Of a stretch of DNA of 64,000 bases, positions 57,903-64,000 are shown piece after piece. The translations under genes and the position numbers were made by a program. How positions within the stretch are numbered: the first letter of the stretch is position 1; every line of letters starts with the position of its first letter. The stretch is from NCBI RefSeq assembly GCF_027922185.1, contig NZ_BSFE01000002.1, positions 473,439-537,438 on the forward strand. The letters run 5' to 3'. The stretch is from Maricaulis virginensis. GTDB lineage: Bacteria > Pseudomonadota > Alphaproteobacteria > Caulobacterales > Maricaulaceae. The notes under the pieces are model-generated. The model had not been told where the DNA came from, did no database searches, and was given only the letters and a program-made list of their open reading frames with translations.

Positions 57903-58391
57903 TCAGGATGACGGCGCTGCGGACCGGTCGGCCAGCAGATGTGTCAGCGCCGGCGTCAGCCGGTCGACCGCCGACAAGGGCTGGCCGTCGATATCGCGGC
58001 TGGCCGGCGTCATGCGGCCGTTCAGCAAGGCGGCGACCTGCCAGGCGCAGGCCGGAGCCGACGCCGGGGCGCTGACGTCATGTTCGGCGAGGAATTCATG
58101 GGTCAGAACGTCCGGCCCATCCGCGATCGGACTGTAGACGGGCTGGAAGCCCAGACGGTCGATCTGCCGCTCGATCTTCTGCCGCGCGGTGTCCAGATCC
58201 AGCGGGCAGGCGCGCCGCGTGTCGAAGCGCTCGGTCATCTCGATCACCGTATAGACCAGCGTCTCGCGTCCGGCCGGTGCGGGCAGAACGCCGGCGGCAC
58301 GCAGTTCCGGCGCAAAACCGGCCAGTGCAGCCGCACCGGCTGCCGTTGCGGCCAGCAGGCCCGCAGCACGAAAAAGATCTGAACCCAGCAT
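57903..58391 (-). CDS. Exported protein, unknown function
   Basis: 162 residues from the ATG at 58391. An N-terminal hydrophobic segment (FRAAGLLAATAAGAAALAGFA) is a signal peptide or anchor. The rest is soluble, with single Cys residues in RRACPLDLD and PACAWQVA that may pair. No family recognised. The frame stays open further upstream through the tRNA flank, which is not coding. Confidence 0.6.
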   Translation of the reverse strand: MLGSDLFRAAGLLAATAAGAAALAGFAPELRAAGVLPAPAGRETLVYTVIEMTERFDTRRACPLDLDTARQKIERQIDRLGFQPVYSPIADGPDVLTHEFLAEHDVSAPASAPACAWQVAALLNGRMTPASRDIDGQPLSAVDRLTPALTHLLADRSAAPSS

Positions 58392-58517
58392 TCCCCGGAC
58401 CGTCCCCCGATATTCGGCGGCGGACGTTATCGCCGGGACTGTGTGCCGTCCATATCCTAGCGCCGGGCGACGCAGGATCGGCCCTTGAACGGGCGTTTCG
58501 GATGGAAATGAAAGAAA

Positions 58518-58592
58518 TGGTGCCGCTAGAGTGAATTGAACACTCGACCTCTCCCTTACCAAGGGAACGCTCTACCCCTGAGCTATAGCGGC
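58518..58592 (-). tRNA. tRNA-Thr (GGT)
   Basis: On the minus strand a 75-nt cloverleaf whose acceptor GCCGCTA pairs with TAGCGGC, with an encoded ACCA end. The anticodon loop CTTGGTA gives anticodon GGT, reading ACC and ACT. ACC dominates the run of Thr codons in the thr leader peptide, so this tRNA is a plausible sensor partner of that attenuator. Confidence 0.96.
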
Positions 58593-58628
58593 GCACCGGG
58601 TTCGCCTGTCGGCGATCGAGAGACGGGC

Positions 58629-58656
58629 GTATAACCCAAGGGAGGAGCGAGGCCAA
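58629..58656 (-). promoter_or_regulatory. Putative promoter of tRNA-Thr
   Basis: On the minus strand TTGGCC (58656-58651), 16 bases, TTATAC (58634-58629), about 37 bases before the tRNA 5' end. Confidence 0.55.
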
Positions 58657-58687
58657 GAGTGTCTTGACGCGATGTGCAGCGTTCGAC

Positions 58688-58909
58688 ATGACCAATTACA
58701 TGAAGACACCATCCCAGAATGGCGGTCCGTCCGCCCCGCGCAAGTCCGGCAAGCCCGAACCGGGGTCCCGCGAGGCCCGTCTGGCCGAGGCCCTGCGGGC
58801 CAATCTGCGCCGCCGCAAGGCTGCTGCGAAGCCTGCCGGGGACGCGACTGCACCCGAAACACCCGCAGCTGCGGAAACGGCCCCGGAAAAGCCCGGAAAG
58901 CCGTCATAA
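58688..58909 (+). CDS. Small basic protein, unknown function
   Basis: 73 residues from the ATG at 58688; an ATG at 58700 is also in frame. It is rich in Lys, Arg, Pro and Ala (SREARLAEALRANLRRRKAAA), with a likely disordered Pro/Glu tail. It lies 67 bases upstream of murA on the same strand. Similar short basic proteins are often found before murA in alphaproteobacteria, but I cannot confirm this one. Confidence 0.5.
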   Translation: MTNYMKTPSQNGGPSAPRKSGKPEPGSREARLAEALRANLRRRKAAAKPAGDATAPETPAAAETAPEKPGKPS

Positions 58910-58976
58910 TGCCGCCTGCTTCGCCGGGCTGCATGCCGGCTCGCATTATCCGACCAATCTGTACCGGGGAGTAAGC

Positions 58977-60254
58977 ATGGACCGTATCGTCATCCAGGGT
59001 GGCGCCCGGCTCAACGGCCGAATCGCCATCAGCGGCGCCAAGAATTCCGCGCTCAAACTCATGGCCGCTGCGCTTTTGACGGACGAGCCGCTGATTCTCA
59101 CCAATATGCCGCGCCTGGCCGATTCCCGCTTCATGGGGCATTTGCTGGCGCGTCTGGGGCTGCGTGTGGAGGAGGGCCCCGGCGCCCAGATGCAGCTGCA
59201 TGCGGACGAGATCACCGACACATTCGCGCCCTACGACCTGGTGCGGAAGATGCGCGCCACGTTCAATGTGCTCGGCCCGCTGGTCGCCCGCGAAGGCCGG
59301 GCCCGTGTCTCGCTGCCGGGCGGCTGTGCCATCGGCGCGCGTCCGGTGGATCTGCACCTGAAGGCCTTGGAGACGCTGGGGGCACAGATCACGCTGGAAG
59401 AGGGCTATGTCGACGCTAGGGCGCCTGCGGGCGGCCTGGTCGGCGGCGAGGTGGATCTGCCTTTCGCCTCTGTCGGCGCGACCGAACACACCATGCTCGC
59501 TGCGGCGCTGGCGCGGGGCGAGACCGTGATCGAGAATGCCGCGCGCGAGCCGGAAATCGCCGACCTCGCGGCCTGCCTCACGGCGATGGGTGCCGAGGTC
59601 GAGGGCGCGGGCTCTTCGACCATCCGCATCCAGGGGCGCGAGCGGCTGAAGGGCGTCACCCACGCTGTCGTCGGCGACCGGATCGAGACCGCGACCTATG
59701 CGCTGGCTGTTGCGGCGGCCGGCGGCGATGTGGTGCTGGACGGCGCCGTCTGGGCGCACAACAAGGCGCTGTGGAATGCGATGAACGAGGCCGGCGTGAC
59801 GGTGCAGCCGGTCGAGGGCGGCGTGCGGGTCGAGCGCAATGGCGCCCGTGTGAAGGGTGTCGATATCGAGACCCAGCCCTATCCGGGTTTCCCGACGGAC
59901 GCCCAGGCGCAATTCATGGCGCTGATGACGACAGCGGAAGGGACGTCGGTGATCCGCGAGACGATCTTCGAGAACCGCTTCATGCACGCCCCCGAGCTGA
60001 CCCGTCTGGGCGCCGATATCAGCGTCAATGGCAATGAGGCGGTGGTGCGCGGCGTGCCCCGCCTGAAAGGCGCCCCCGTGATGGCGACGGATTTGCGCGC
60101 TTCGGTCAGCCTGGTCATTGCAGGACTTGCCGCCGAGGGTGAAACCGTGGTCAATCGGGTCTATCACCTCGATCGCGGGTTCGAGCGCCTGGAGGCCAAG
60201 CTGTCAGGCTGCGGCGCGCGGATCGAACGTCAGTCTGAACCAGCGGAGTCCTGA
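58977..60254 (+). CDS. murA: UDP-N-acetylglucosamine 1-carboxyvinyltransferase
   Basis: 425 residues from the ATG at 58977 behind GGGGAG. Catalytic Lys22/Asn23 are in GAKNSALKLMAA, and the fosfomycin-reactive Cys is in SLPGGCAIGARPVD. The general-base Asp is in YPGFPTDAQAQFMAL. It transfers enolpyruvate to UDP-GlcNAc, the first committed step of peptidoglycan synthesis in the cytoplasm. Cys at the key site implies fosfomycin sensitivity. It starts the housekeeping run to yacG. Confidence 0.97.
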   Translation: MDRIVIQGGARLNGRIAISGAKNSALKLMAAALLTDEPLILTNMPRLADSRFMGHLLARLGLRVEEGPGAQMQLHADEITDTFAPYDLVRKMRATFNVLGPLVAREGRARVSLPGGCAIGARPVDLHLKALETLGAQITLEEGYVDARAPAGGLVGGEVDLPFASVGATEHTMLAAALARGETVIENAAREPEIADLAACLTAMGAEVEGAGSSTIRIQGRERLKGVTHAVVGDRIETATYALAVAAAGGDVVLDGAVWAHNKALWNAMNEAGVTVQPVEGGVRVERNGARVKGVDIETQPYPGFPTDAQAQFMALMTTAEGTSVIRETIFENRFMHAPELTRLGADISVNGNEAVVRGVPRLKGAPVMATDLRASVSLVIAGLAAEGETVVNRVYHLDRGFERLEAKLSGCGARIERQSEPAES

Positions 60255-60258
60255 GACC

Positions 60259-60720
60259 TTGAAGCGAGACGACCGGCCCCTGCGTCTGGTGGCATTCGAC
60301 GCAGTGGATCTCGAACCGATATCGGCAGCCTTGCAGGATGCCGTGGCGCAGCTGGGCGATTTCCAGTTCTCGCGCCGCGAGAAGGCATTCACCATCGCCT
60401 TCAACCGTTTCTGCTGGGAAGCGGGCCGGCGCGATCGCCGTGTGCGCAGCGGTCTGCAGATCGGCCGCGTGGCGGCGGCGCGCTCGCAGAATATCCGCCA
60501 GGGCGCCAGTGACGCCGTGGTCAACCTTCTCTCCATTGCCTTCGAACCGGGCGAGCCGCCGGCTGGCACCGTTGTGCTGGTGTTTTCCGGTGGCGGCGAG
60601 GTACGGCTTGATGTGGAATGCCTGGATGTGGTGATGGCCGACCTGACCGCGCCCTGGCGTGCGGCGGGCGGCCGGCCGGTGCATGAAGACGGGCCGGAAG
60701 AAGGGGCGAGCAGGCAATGA
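60259..60720 (+). CDS. DUF2948 family protein
   Basis: 153 residues from a TTG at 60259, four bases after the murA stop, with GGAGTC upstream. The frame is open further 5' but overlaps murA. Conserved pattern: LRLVAFDAVDLEPISAALQDAV, FNRFCWE and the C-terminal DVECLDVVMADLTAPW. It always sits next to murA in alphaproteobacteria; function unknown. The stop overlaps the next start (ATGA). Confidence 0.85.
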   Translation: MKRDDRPLRLVAFDAVDLEPISAALQDAVAQLGDFQFSRREKAFTIAFNRFCWEAGRRDRRVRSGLQIGRVAAARSQNIRQGASDAVVNLLSIAFEPGEPPAGTVVLVFSGGGEVRLDVECLDVVMADLTAPWRAAGGRPVHEDGPEEGASRQ

Positions 60721-61199
60721 GTGAAGCGCCGGACCGGATTGTCAGGATCGATCTCGATGCCGCCAGCATGGGTCCGGGCGATGTCAATGCCGACCATGAG
60801 CGGCGTGTCGCCATTGCCGATCTTCTCGAAGCGAACAGTTTCCGTCCCTCCGGCGAGGCCGACGGCCCGTTTGCCCTGCGCTTGGCGATCGAGGATGACC
60901 GCCTGGTCTTCGATGTGCGCCAGGATGACGATACGCCGGTGCGCGCCTTCGTCTTTGCGCTGGGGCCGTTGCGCCGCATCATCAAGGACTATTTCCTGAT
61001 CTGCGAGAGCTATTACGAGGCCGTGCGCGATGCACCTTTGGCCCAGATCGAGGCGATCGACATGGGCCGCCGCGGTGTTCACAACGAAGGGTCGACGCTG
61101 CTGCGCGAACGGCTGAGCGGCAAGATCGAGGTGGATTTCGACACCGCCCGGCGGCTCTTTACCCTGATCTGCGCCCTGCACCGGCGGGCCGCCTCATGA
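60717..61199 (+). CDS. UPF0262 family protein
   Basis: 160 residues. Typical features are the N-terminal RIVRIDLDA, the Asp/Glu-rich LAIEDDRLVFDVRQDDD, and FVFALGPLRRIIKDYFLICESYYEAV. It is conserved in the alphaproteobacterial murA-infA neighbourhood with no known function. Its start and stop both overlap the neighbours by four bases, so the genes are translationally coupled. Confidence 0.92.
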   Translation: MSEAPDRIVRIDLDAASMGPGDVNADHERRVAIADLLEANSFRPSGEADGPFALRLAIEDDRLVFDVRQDDDTPVRAFVFALGPLRRIIKDYFLICESYYEAVRDAPLAQIEAIDMGRRGVHNEGSTLLRERLSGKIEVDFDTARRLFTLICALHRRAAS

Positions 61200-61630
61200 C
61201 GACGCCTTCGGTCCTGTTCGTCTGCGGACGCAATGCCATCCGCTCGCCCATGGGCGAGGCATTGTGGCGCAAACGGTTCGGCGACGATGTCTCGGCGCGC
61301 TCCTGCGGTGTGATCCCGGCGGCCTTTGCCGACCCGTTCATGGTGGCCGTGATGCTGGAAGAGGGCATCGATCTCGAGGACTTCTCGCCGATCGCTCTGA
61401 ATGGCGTGGGCGAGCCGGCGGCCGATATCGTGGTCTCGCTGTCCACCGCCGCCGACCGCACGGCGCGCGACTATGCAGCGCGCACGGGCGCCGAGTTCCA
61501 GGCCTGGCCGATCCCCGATCCCAGCGAGACCGGCGGCAATCGCGACATGCGCCTGGCCGCCTATCGCGAGACCCGCGATGCCATCGCTGCACGCATCGCT
61601 GAATGGGATGCCAGCCTAAAAAGCGCTTGA
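61196..61630 (+). CDS. Low molecular weight phosphatase/arsenate reductase-like protein
   Basis: 144 residues. The P-loop CGRNAIRS at about 11-18 follows the Cys-x5-Arg-Ser pattern of LMW protein tyrosine phosphatases. The C-terminal WPIPDPSETGGNRD carries the Asp-Pro pair of the general acid. The likely activity is dephosphorylation of protein tyrosine or a small thiol-dependent reduction; the substrate is unknown. Overlaps the UPF0262 stop by four bases. Confidence 0.88.
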   Translation: MTTPSVLFVCGRNAIRSPMGEALWRKRFGDDVSARSCGVIPAAFADPFMVAVMLEEGIDLEDFSPIALNGVGEPAADIVVSLSTAADRTARDYAARTGAEFQAWPIPDPSETGGNRDMRLAAYRETRDAIAARIAEWDASLKSA

Positions 61631-61753
61631 CGTCTCGACTTTGCACCCGGTGAAGGACTATATAGCGCGCTCCGGGGCGCCGGCCGCACGGCGAGTCGGC
61701 CTTATCCCGTGTCTGTTTCGCCCGGAAATCCGGGCCAGGAATTGAGGAGCCGC

Positions 61754-61972
61754 ATGGCGAAAGAAGAGTTGTTGGAGTTTCCCGGCGAGGTGACGGAACT
61801 GCTTCCGAACGCGACCTTCCGGGTCAAACTCGAGAATGATCACGAGATCATTGCCCACACGGCGGGCAAGATGCGCAAGAACCGGATCCGGGTTCTGGCG
61901 GGCGACAAGGTGCTTGTCGAAATGACACCCTATGACCTGACCAAGGGTCGTATCACCTATCGCTTCAAGTAA
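61754..61972 (+). CDS. infA: Translation initiation factor IF-1
   Basis: 72 residues from the ATG at 61754 with GAGGAG upstream. S1-like OB fold: LEFPGEVTELLPNATFRVKL, AHTAGKMRKNRIRVL and the terminal TKGRITYRFK. It binds the ribosomal A site during initiation. A 123-base gap upstream suggests its own promoter (TATATA at 61659-61664 is a candidate -10). Confidence 0.98.
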   Translation: MAKEELLEFPGEVTELLPNATFRVKLENDHEIIAHTAGKMRKNRIRVLAGDKVLVEMTPYDLTKGRITYRFK

Positions 61973-61997
61973 GCCGTTTGCGGGGCGCGTCGACGCA

Positions 61998-62636
61998 ATG
62001 ACGGATGCCGCCATGGCACACGGACCGCGACCGCCCCTGATCCTGGCCAGCGCCTCACCGCGCCGTCTCGGTCTTCTGGCCAGTGTCGGGATCATTCCTG
62101 ACGCCGTTGAACCCACCCATATCGACGAGCACGAGATCCCCGGCGAATTGCCGGGGCCGCTCGCCCTTCGCCTGGCGCAGGAAAAGGCGATGGCACATCC
62201 GTCCGTGCGCGCGGGCGGCGACGCCTTCGTGCTTGCGGCGGATACGGTGGTCGGCGTCGGCCGGCGCATCCTGCCCAAGACGCTCGACGAAGCCGAGGCC
62301 CGGCGCTGTCTGGACCTTCTGTCCGGCCGCAATCACCGGGTCTTCACCGGCATTGCCGCAGCCGGTCCCGGCGGGGCGTTTGCGGCGCGTGTGGTCGAGA
62401 CCCGGGTGAAGTTCAAACGCCTGTCGCAGCCGGAGATCGATGCCTACATCGCCTCGGGCGAGTGGCACGGAAAGGCCGGCGGCTATGGTATCCAGGGCCG
62501 GGCCGGGTGTTTTGTGGTGAATCTGATCGGCTCCTTCACCGGCGTGGTGGGGCTGCCGCTCTACGAGACGAGCAATCTGCTGGCCGGTCTGGGATATCCG
62601 GTGACCGAGCGCATGGGCGAAAGGCCGACCAAATGA
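61998..62636 (+). CDS. maf: Maf family nucleotide pyrophosphatase
   Basis: 212 residues; an ATG at 62013 is an alternative start. Signature residues: LILASASPRRLGLLASVGI at the N-terminus, DTVVGVGRRILPKTLDEAEA, and GEWHGKAGGYGIQGRAGCFV. It hydrolyses dTTP/UTP or modified nucleotides to prevent their incorporation. The stop overlaps the next start (ATGA), so it is translationally coupled to the RNase gene. Confidence 0.95.
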   Translation: MTDAAMAHGPRPPLILASASPRRLGLLASVGIIPDAVEPTHIDEHEIPGELPGPLALRLAQEKAMAHPSVRAGGDAFVLAADTVVGVGRRILPKTLDEAEARRCLDLLSGRNHRVFTGIAAAGPGGAFAARVVETRVKFKRLSQPEIDAYIASGEWHGKAGGYGIQGRAGCFVVNLIGSFTGVVGLPLYETSNLLAGLGYPVTERMGERPTK

Positions 62637-63706
62637 GCCGCCGCATCCTGATCGAGGAAAATATCGGCGAGACCCGCGCTGCCGTTGTCGACAATGGCCG
62701 CGTGGTCGAGCTGTGGCTGGACCGCTGGAGCGAGGCCGGTCAGCGCGTCGTCGAGGGCGAGATCTATCGCGGCCGCGTGCGCCGGGTCGAACCGGCACTG
62801 AATGCAGCCTTTGTCGATCTCGGCGTGGGGCCGGAAGGCTTCCTGCCCTTCGGCAAGGCCGGCCGGCCCAAGGGTTTCCATGAAGGCGCCGCCATCGGTG
62901 TGCGCATTGCCCGCGAAGCCTATGCCGAAAAAGGGCCCAATCTCGCCCTGGCCGAGGCCGGGGAGGGCGATGCGCCCGAATGCGTCCAGCCCGCCCCGAT
63001 CCTGGCCCAGCGCCTGGTGAAGGCCTATGGCGAGGCCGAGGCCGTGTGGGCCGACGAGACGGATATCGATCTGGATGATGAGTTCGAGGCGGCGCTGAAT
63101 CCGCTCGCACCCATTCCCGGTGGCGGCTCGCTCTATATCGAGACCACGCGGGCGATGACGACGATCGATGTCGATGCCGACGGCCGCAAGGGCCAGGGCT
63201 CGCCGGCCCAGCTGGCGGTGGCGCTGAACACGTCGGCCGCCAAGGAAGCCGCCCGCCAGGTGCGTCTGCGCGGCCTGGGCGGCATCATCGCCATCGATTT
63301 TGTGCACATGCGCACCCAGCCTGACCGCAAGGTCGTGGAGCAGGCGATGCGCGGTGCGTTCAAGCGCGACCGGGCCAGGGTGGATGTGGCGCCGTTGTCG
63401 CAGTTCGGTGTCGGCGAGCTGGCGCGCCAGCGCCGCGGCCGCTCGCTGCGCGAACAGATGTGCGATACCGACGGCCGCCTGTCGGTGGAAAGCTGTGCCC
63501 TGGCGGCCTTGCGTCGCCTGCAGGCCGAGGCCATGTCCGACCGCAGCCGCAAGCAGAAGCTGGAAGTCGCGCCGGAGGTTTTCGCCTGGCTCGATGCCGA
63601 TACGATCGGCTGGCGCGAGGCGCTGACCGGCCGGATCGGGCCGCGCTTCGAACTGGTGGCCGCCGACGGTCTGGGGCGCGAGGATGCGCGCGTCAGCCGC
63701 GCCTGA
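62633..63706 (+). CDS. rng: Ribonuclease E/G family protein (RNase G-like)
   Basis: 357 residues, shorter than E. coli RNase G (about 490). N-terminal S1-like part: GEIYRGRVRRVEPALNAAFVDLGVGPEGFLP. Catalytic Asp lies in GGIIAIDFVHM, and a conserved T-R-A-M-T-T-I-D segment is present. The C-terminal zinc-link Cys pair and small domain of RNase E are reduced. It is the maf-linked form seen in alphaproteobacteria. It acts in rRNA maturation or mRNA decay. Confidence 0.88.
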   Translation: MSRRILIEENIGETRAAVVDNGRVVELWLDRWSEAGQRVVEGEIYRGRVRRVEPALNAAFVDLGVGPEGFLPFGKAGRPKGFHEGAAIGVRIAREAYAEKGPNLALAEAGEGDAPECVQPAPILAQRLVKAYGEAEAVWADETDIDLDDEFEAALNPLAPIPGGGSLYIETTRAMTTIDVDADGRKGQGSPAQLAVALNTSAAKEAARQVRLRGLGGIIAIDFVHMRTQPDRKVVEQAMRGAFKRDRARVDVAPLSQFGVGELARQRRGRSLREQMCDTDGRLSVESCALAALRRLQAEAMSDRSRKQKLEVAPEVFAWLDADTIGWREALTGRIGPRFELVAADGLGREDARVSRA

Positions 63707-63737
63707 CCGTGTGCGCAAGCACCGAACCGAGGACGAC

Positions 63738-63908
63738 ATGATGAAATGTCCCATCTGCCGCAAGCCGGCCGACCCCGAATTCAAGCCCTTCTGCTCCAGG
63801 CGCTGTGCAGATCTGGATCTGGGCAAGTGGATGAATGACAGCTACGCCATTCCCGGCGAACCGGCCGATGTGGCCGAGGAAAACCCGCCGTCCGGGGAAG
63901 ACCGCTAG
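63738..63908 (+). CDS. yacG: DNA gyrase inhibitor YacG (zinc-binding)
   Basis: 56 residues from the ATG at 63738; the next codon, ATG at 63741, is also possible, with GAGGA upstream. Four Cys form the zinc site: MKCPICRKP and PFCSRRCADLDLGKW. YacG binds GyrB and inhibits gyrase. The TAG stop (63906-63908) is followed one base later by the IS end. Confidence 0.94.
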   Translation: MMKCPICRKPADPEFKPFCSRRCADLDLGKWMNDSYAIPGEPADVAEENPPSGEDR

Positions 63909-63909
63909 G

Positions 63910-64000
63910 TGTGATTTCTCATGAGGTTGTTCATCCGGGCTGAAGCCCTGAAGCTGGTTGTTGCGAAACGATCAGCCATCGAGGAGAGCCCGGATGAACG
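63910..64000 (+). mobile_element. Left end of an IS481-like insertion sequence (partial)
   Basis: Begins TGTGATTTC at 63910, directly after the yacG stop plus one G. TGTGA starts and the GTTCATCCG...GCCCGGATGAAC arrangement resemble the end of IS481. A 13-bp perfect inverted repeat, GTTCATCCGGGCT (63929-63941) and AGCCCGGATGAAC (63987-63999), flanks the putative transposase ATG at 63994 with a GAGGAG ribosome binding site at 63981-63986. The element runs off the window. Family assignment is by memory of IS481 ends. Confidence 0.6.

Noticed and set aside
58572..60167. 531-residue minus-strand frame opposite murA
   Set aside because: Antisense of murA, whose motifs are complete; it also runs through the tRNA-Thr gene.

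Overview
The window is chromosomal DNA of a GC-rich alphaproteobacterium. The 16S sequence, a single long rrn operon with tRNA-Ile(GAT) and tRNA-Ala(TGC) in the spacer, the run murA / DUF2948 / UPF0262 / LMW phosphatase-like / infA / maf / RNase G / yacG, and the many secreted peptidases together with a TonB receptor suggest a marine stalked-bacterium relative (Caulobacterales, Maricaulis/Hyphomonas-like). Genus level is inference; no search was run.

Layout. 1-6265: an rrn operon driven by four tandem promoters carried on ~192-bp repeats, with a boxA in the leader, then 16S, tRNA-Ile, tRNA-Ala, 23S, 5S and a terminator. 6324-6552: a 61-bp tandem palindromic repeat. 6565-10106: GNAT acetyltransferase, secreted alpha/beta hydrolase, 2OG-Fe(II) oxygenase, an initiator-type tRNA-Met with its own promoter and terminator, and a small exported protein. 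10306-15500: TetR regulator divergent from an RND efflux adaptor and pump. 15526-22134: secreted zinc metalloprotease, a divergent alkylation-repair pair (Ada-AlkA fusion and Ogt) and an S41 peptidase. 22341-25951: curlin-repeat protein, NarL-type two-component system, small lipoprotein.

25962-30269 is a threonine operon, thrA-thrB-thrC, with overlapping or near-touching genes. The aspartokinase-homoserine dehydrogenase fusion has no room for ACT domains. Upstream lies a 50-codon leader peptide rich in Thr codons, followed by a strong terminator: a classical attenuator. 30556-48891: PEP carboxykinase, DUF2891 protein, pirin, M28 peptidase, glutathione transferases, an uncharacterised two-gene membrane module, Tat-type amidase, S9 peptidase, TonB-dependent receptor, a BON-like protein and an HhH protein, and a YjbR protein. 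48900-52097: lipoprotein, small exported and membrane proteins, and a YqjD/YqjE-like set. 52104-52252: an imperfect inverted-repeat element. 52259-55833: the two methylmalonyl-CoA mutase subunits. 55995-58592: DUF2793 protein, proline iminopeptidase, an exported protein and tRNA-Thr(GGT). 58688-63908: the murA-to-yacG housekeeping run. The window ends in the left end of an IS481-like insertion sequence that starts one base after the yacG stop codon.

Taken together, the secreted peptidases (M28, S9, S41, zinc metalloprotease, two S33-type enzymes), the amidase and the TonB receptor point to peptide-based growth. Methylmalonyl-CoA mutase and PEP carboxykinase would carry propionyl-CoA and amino-acid carbon into central metabolism.
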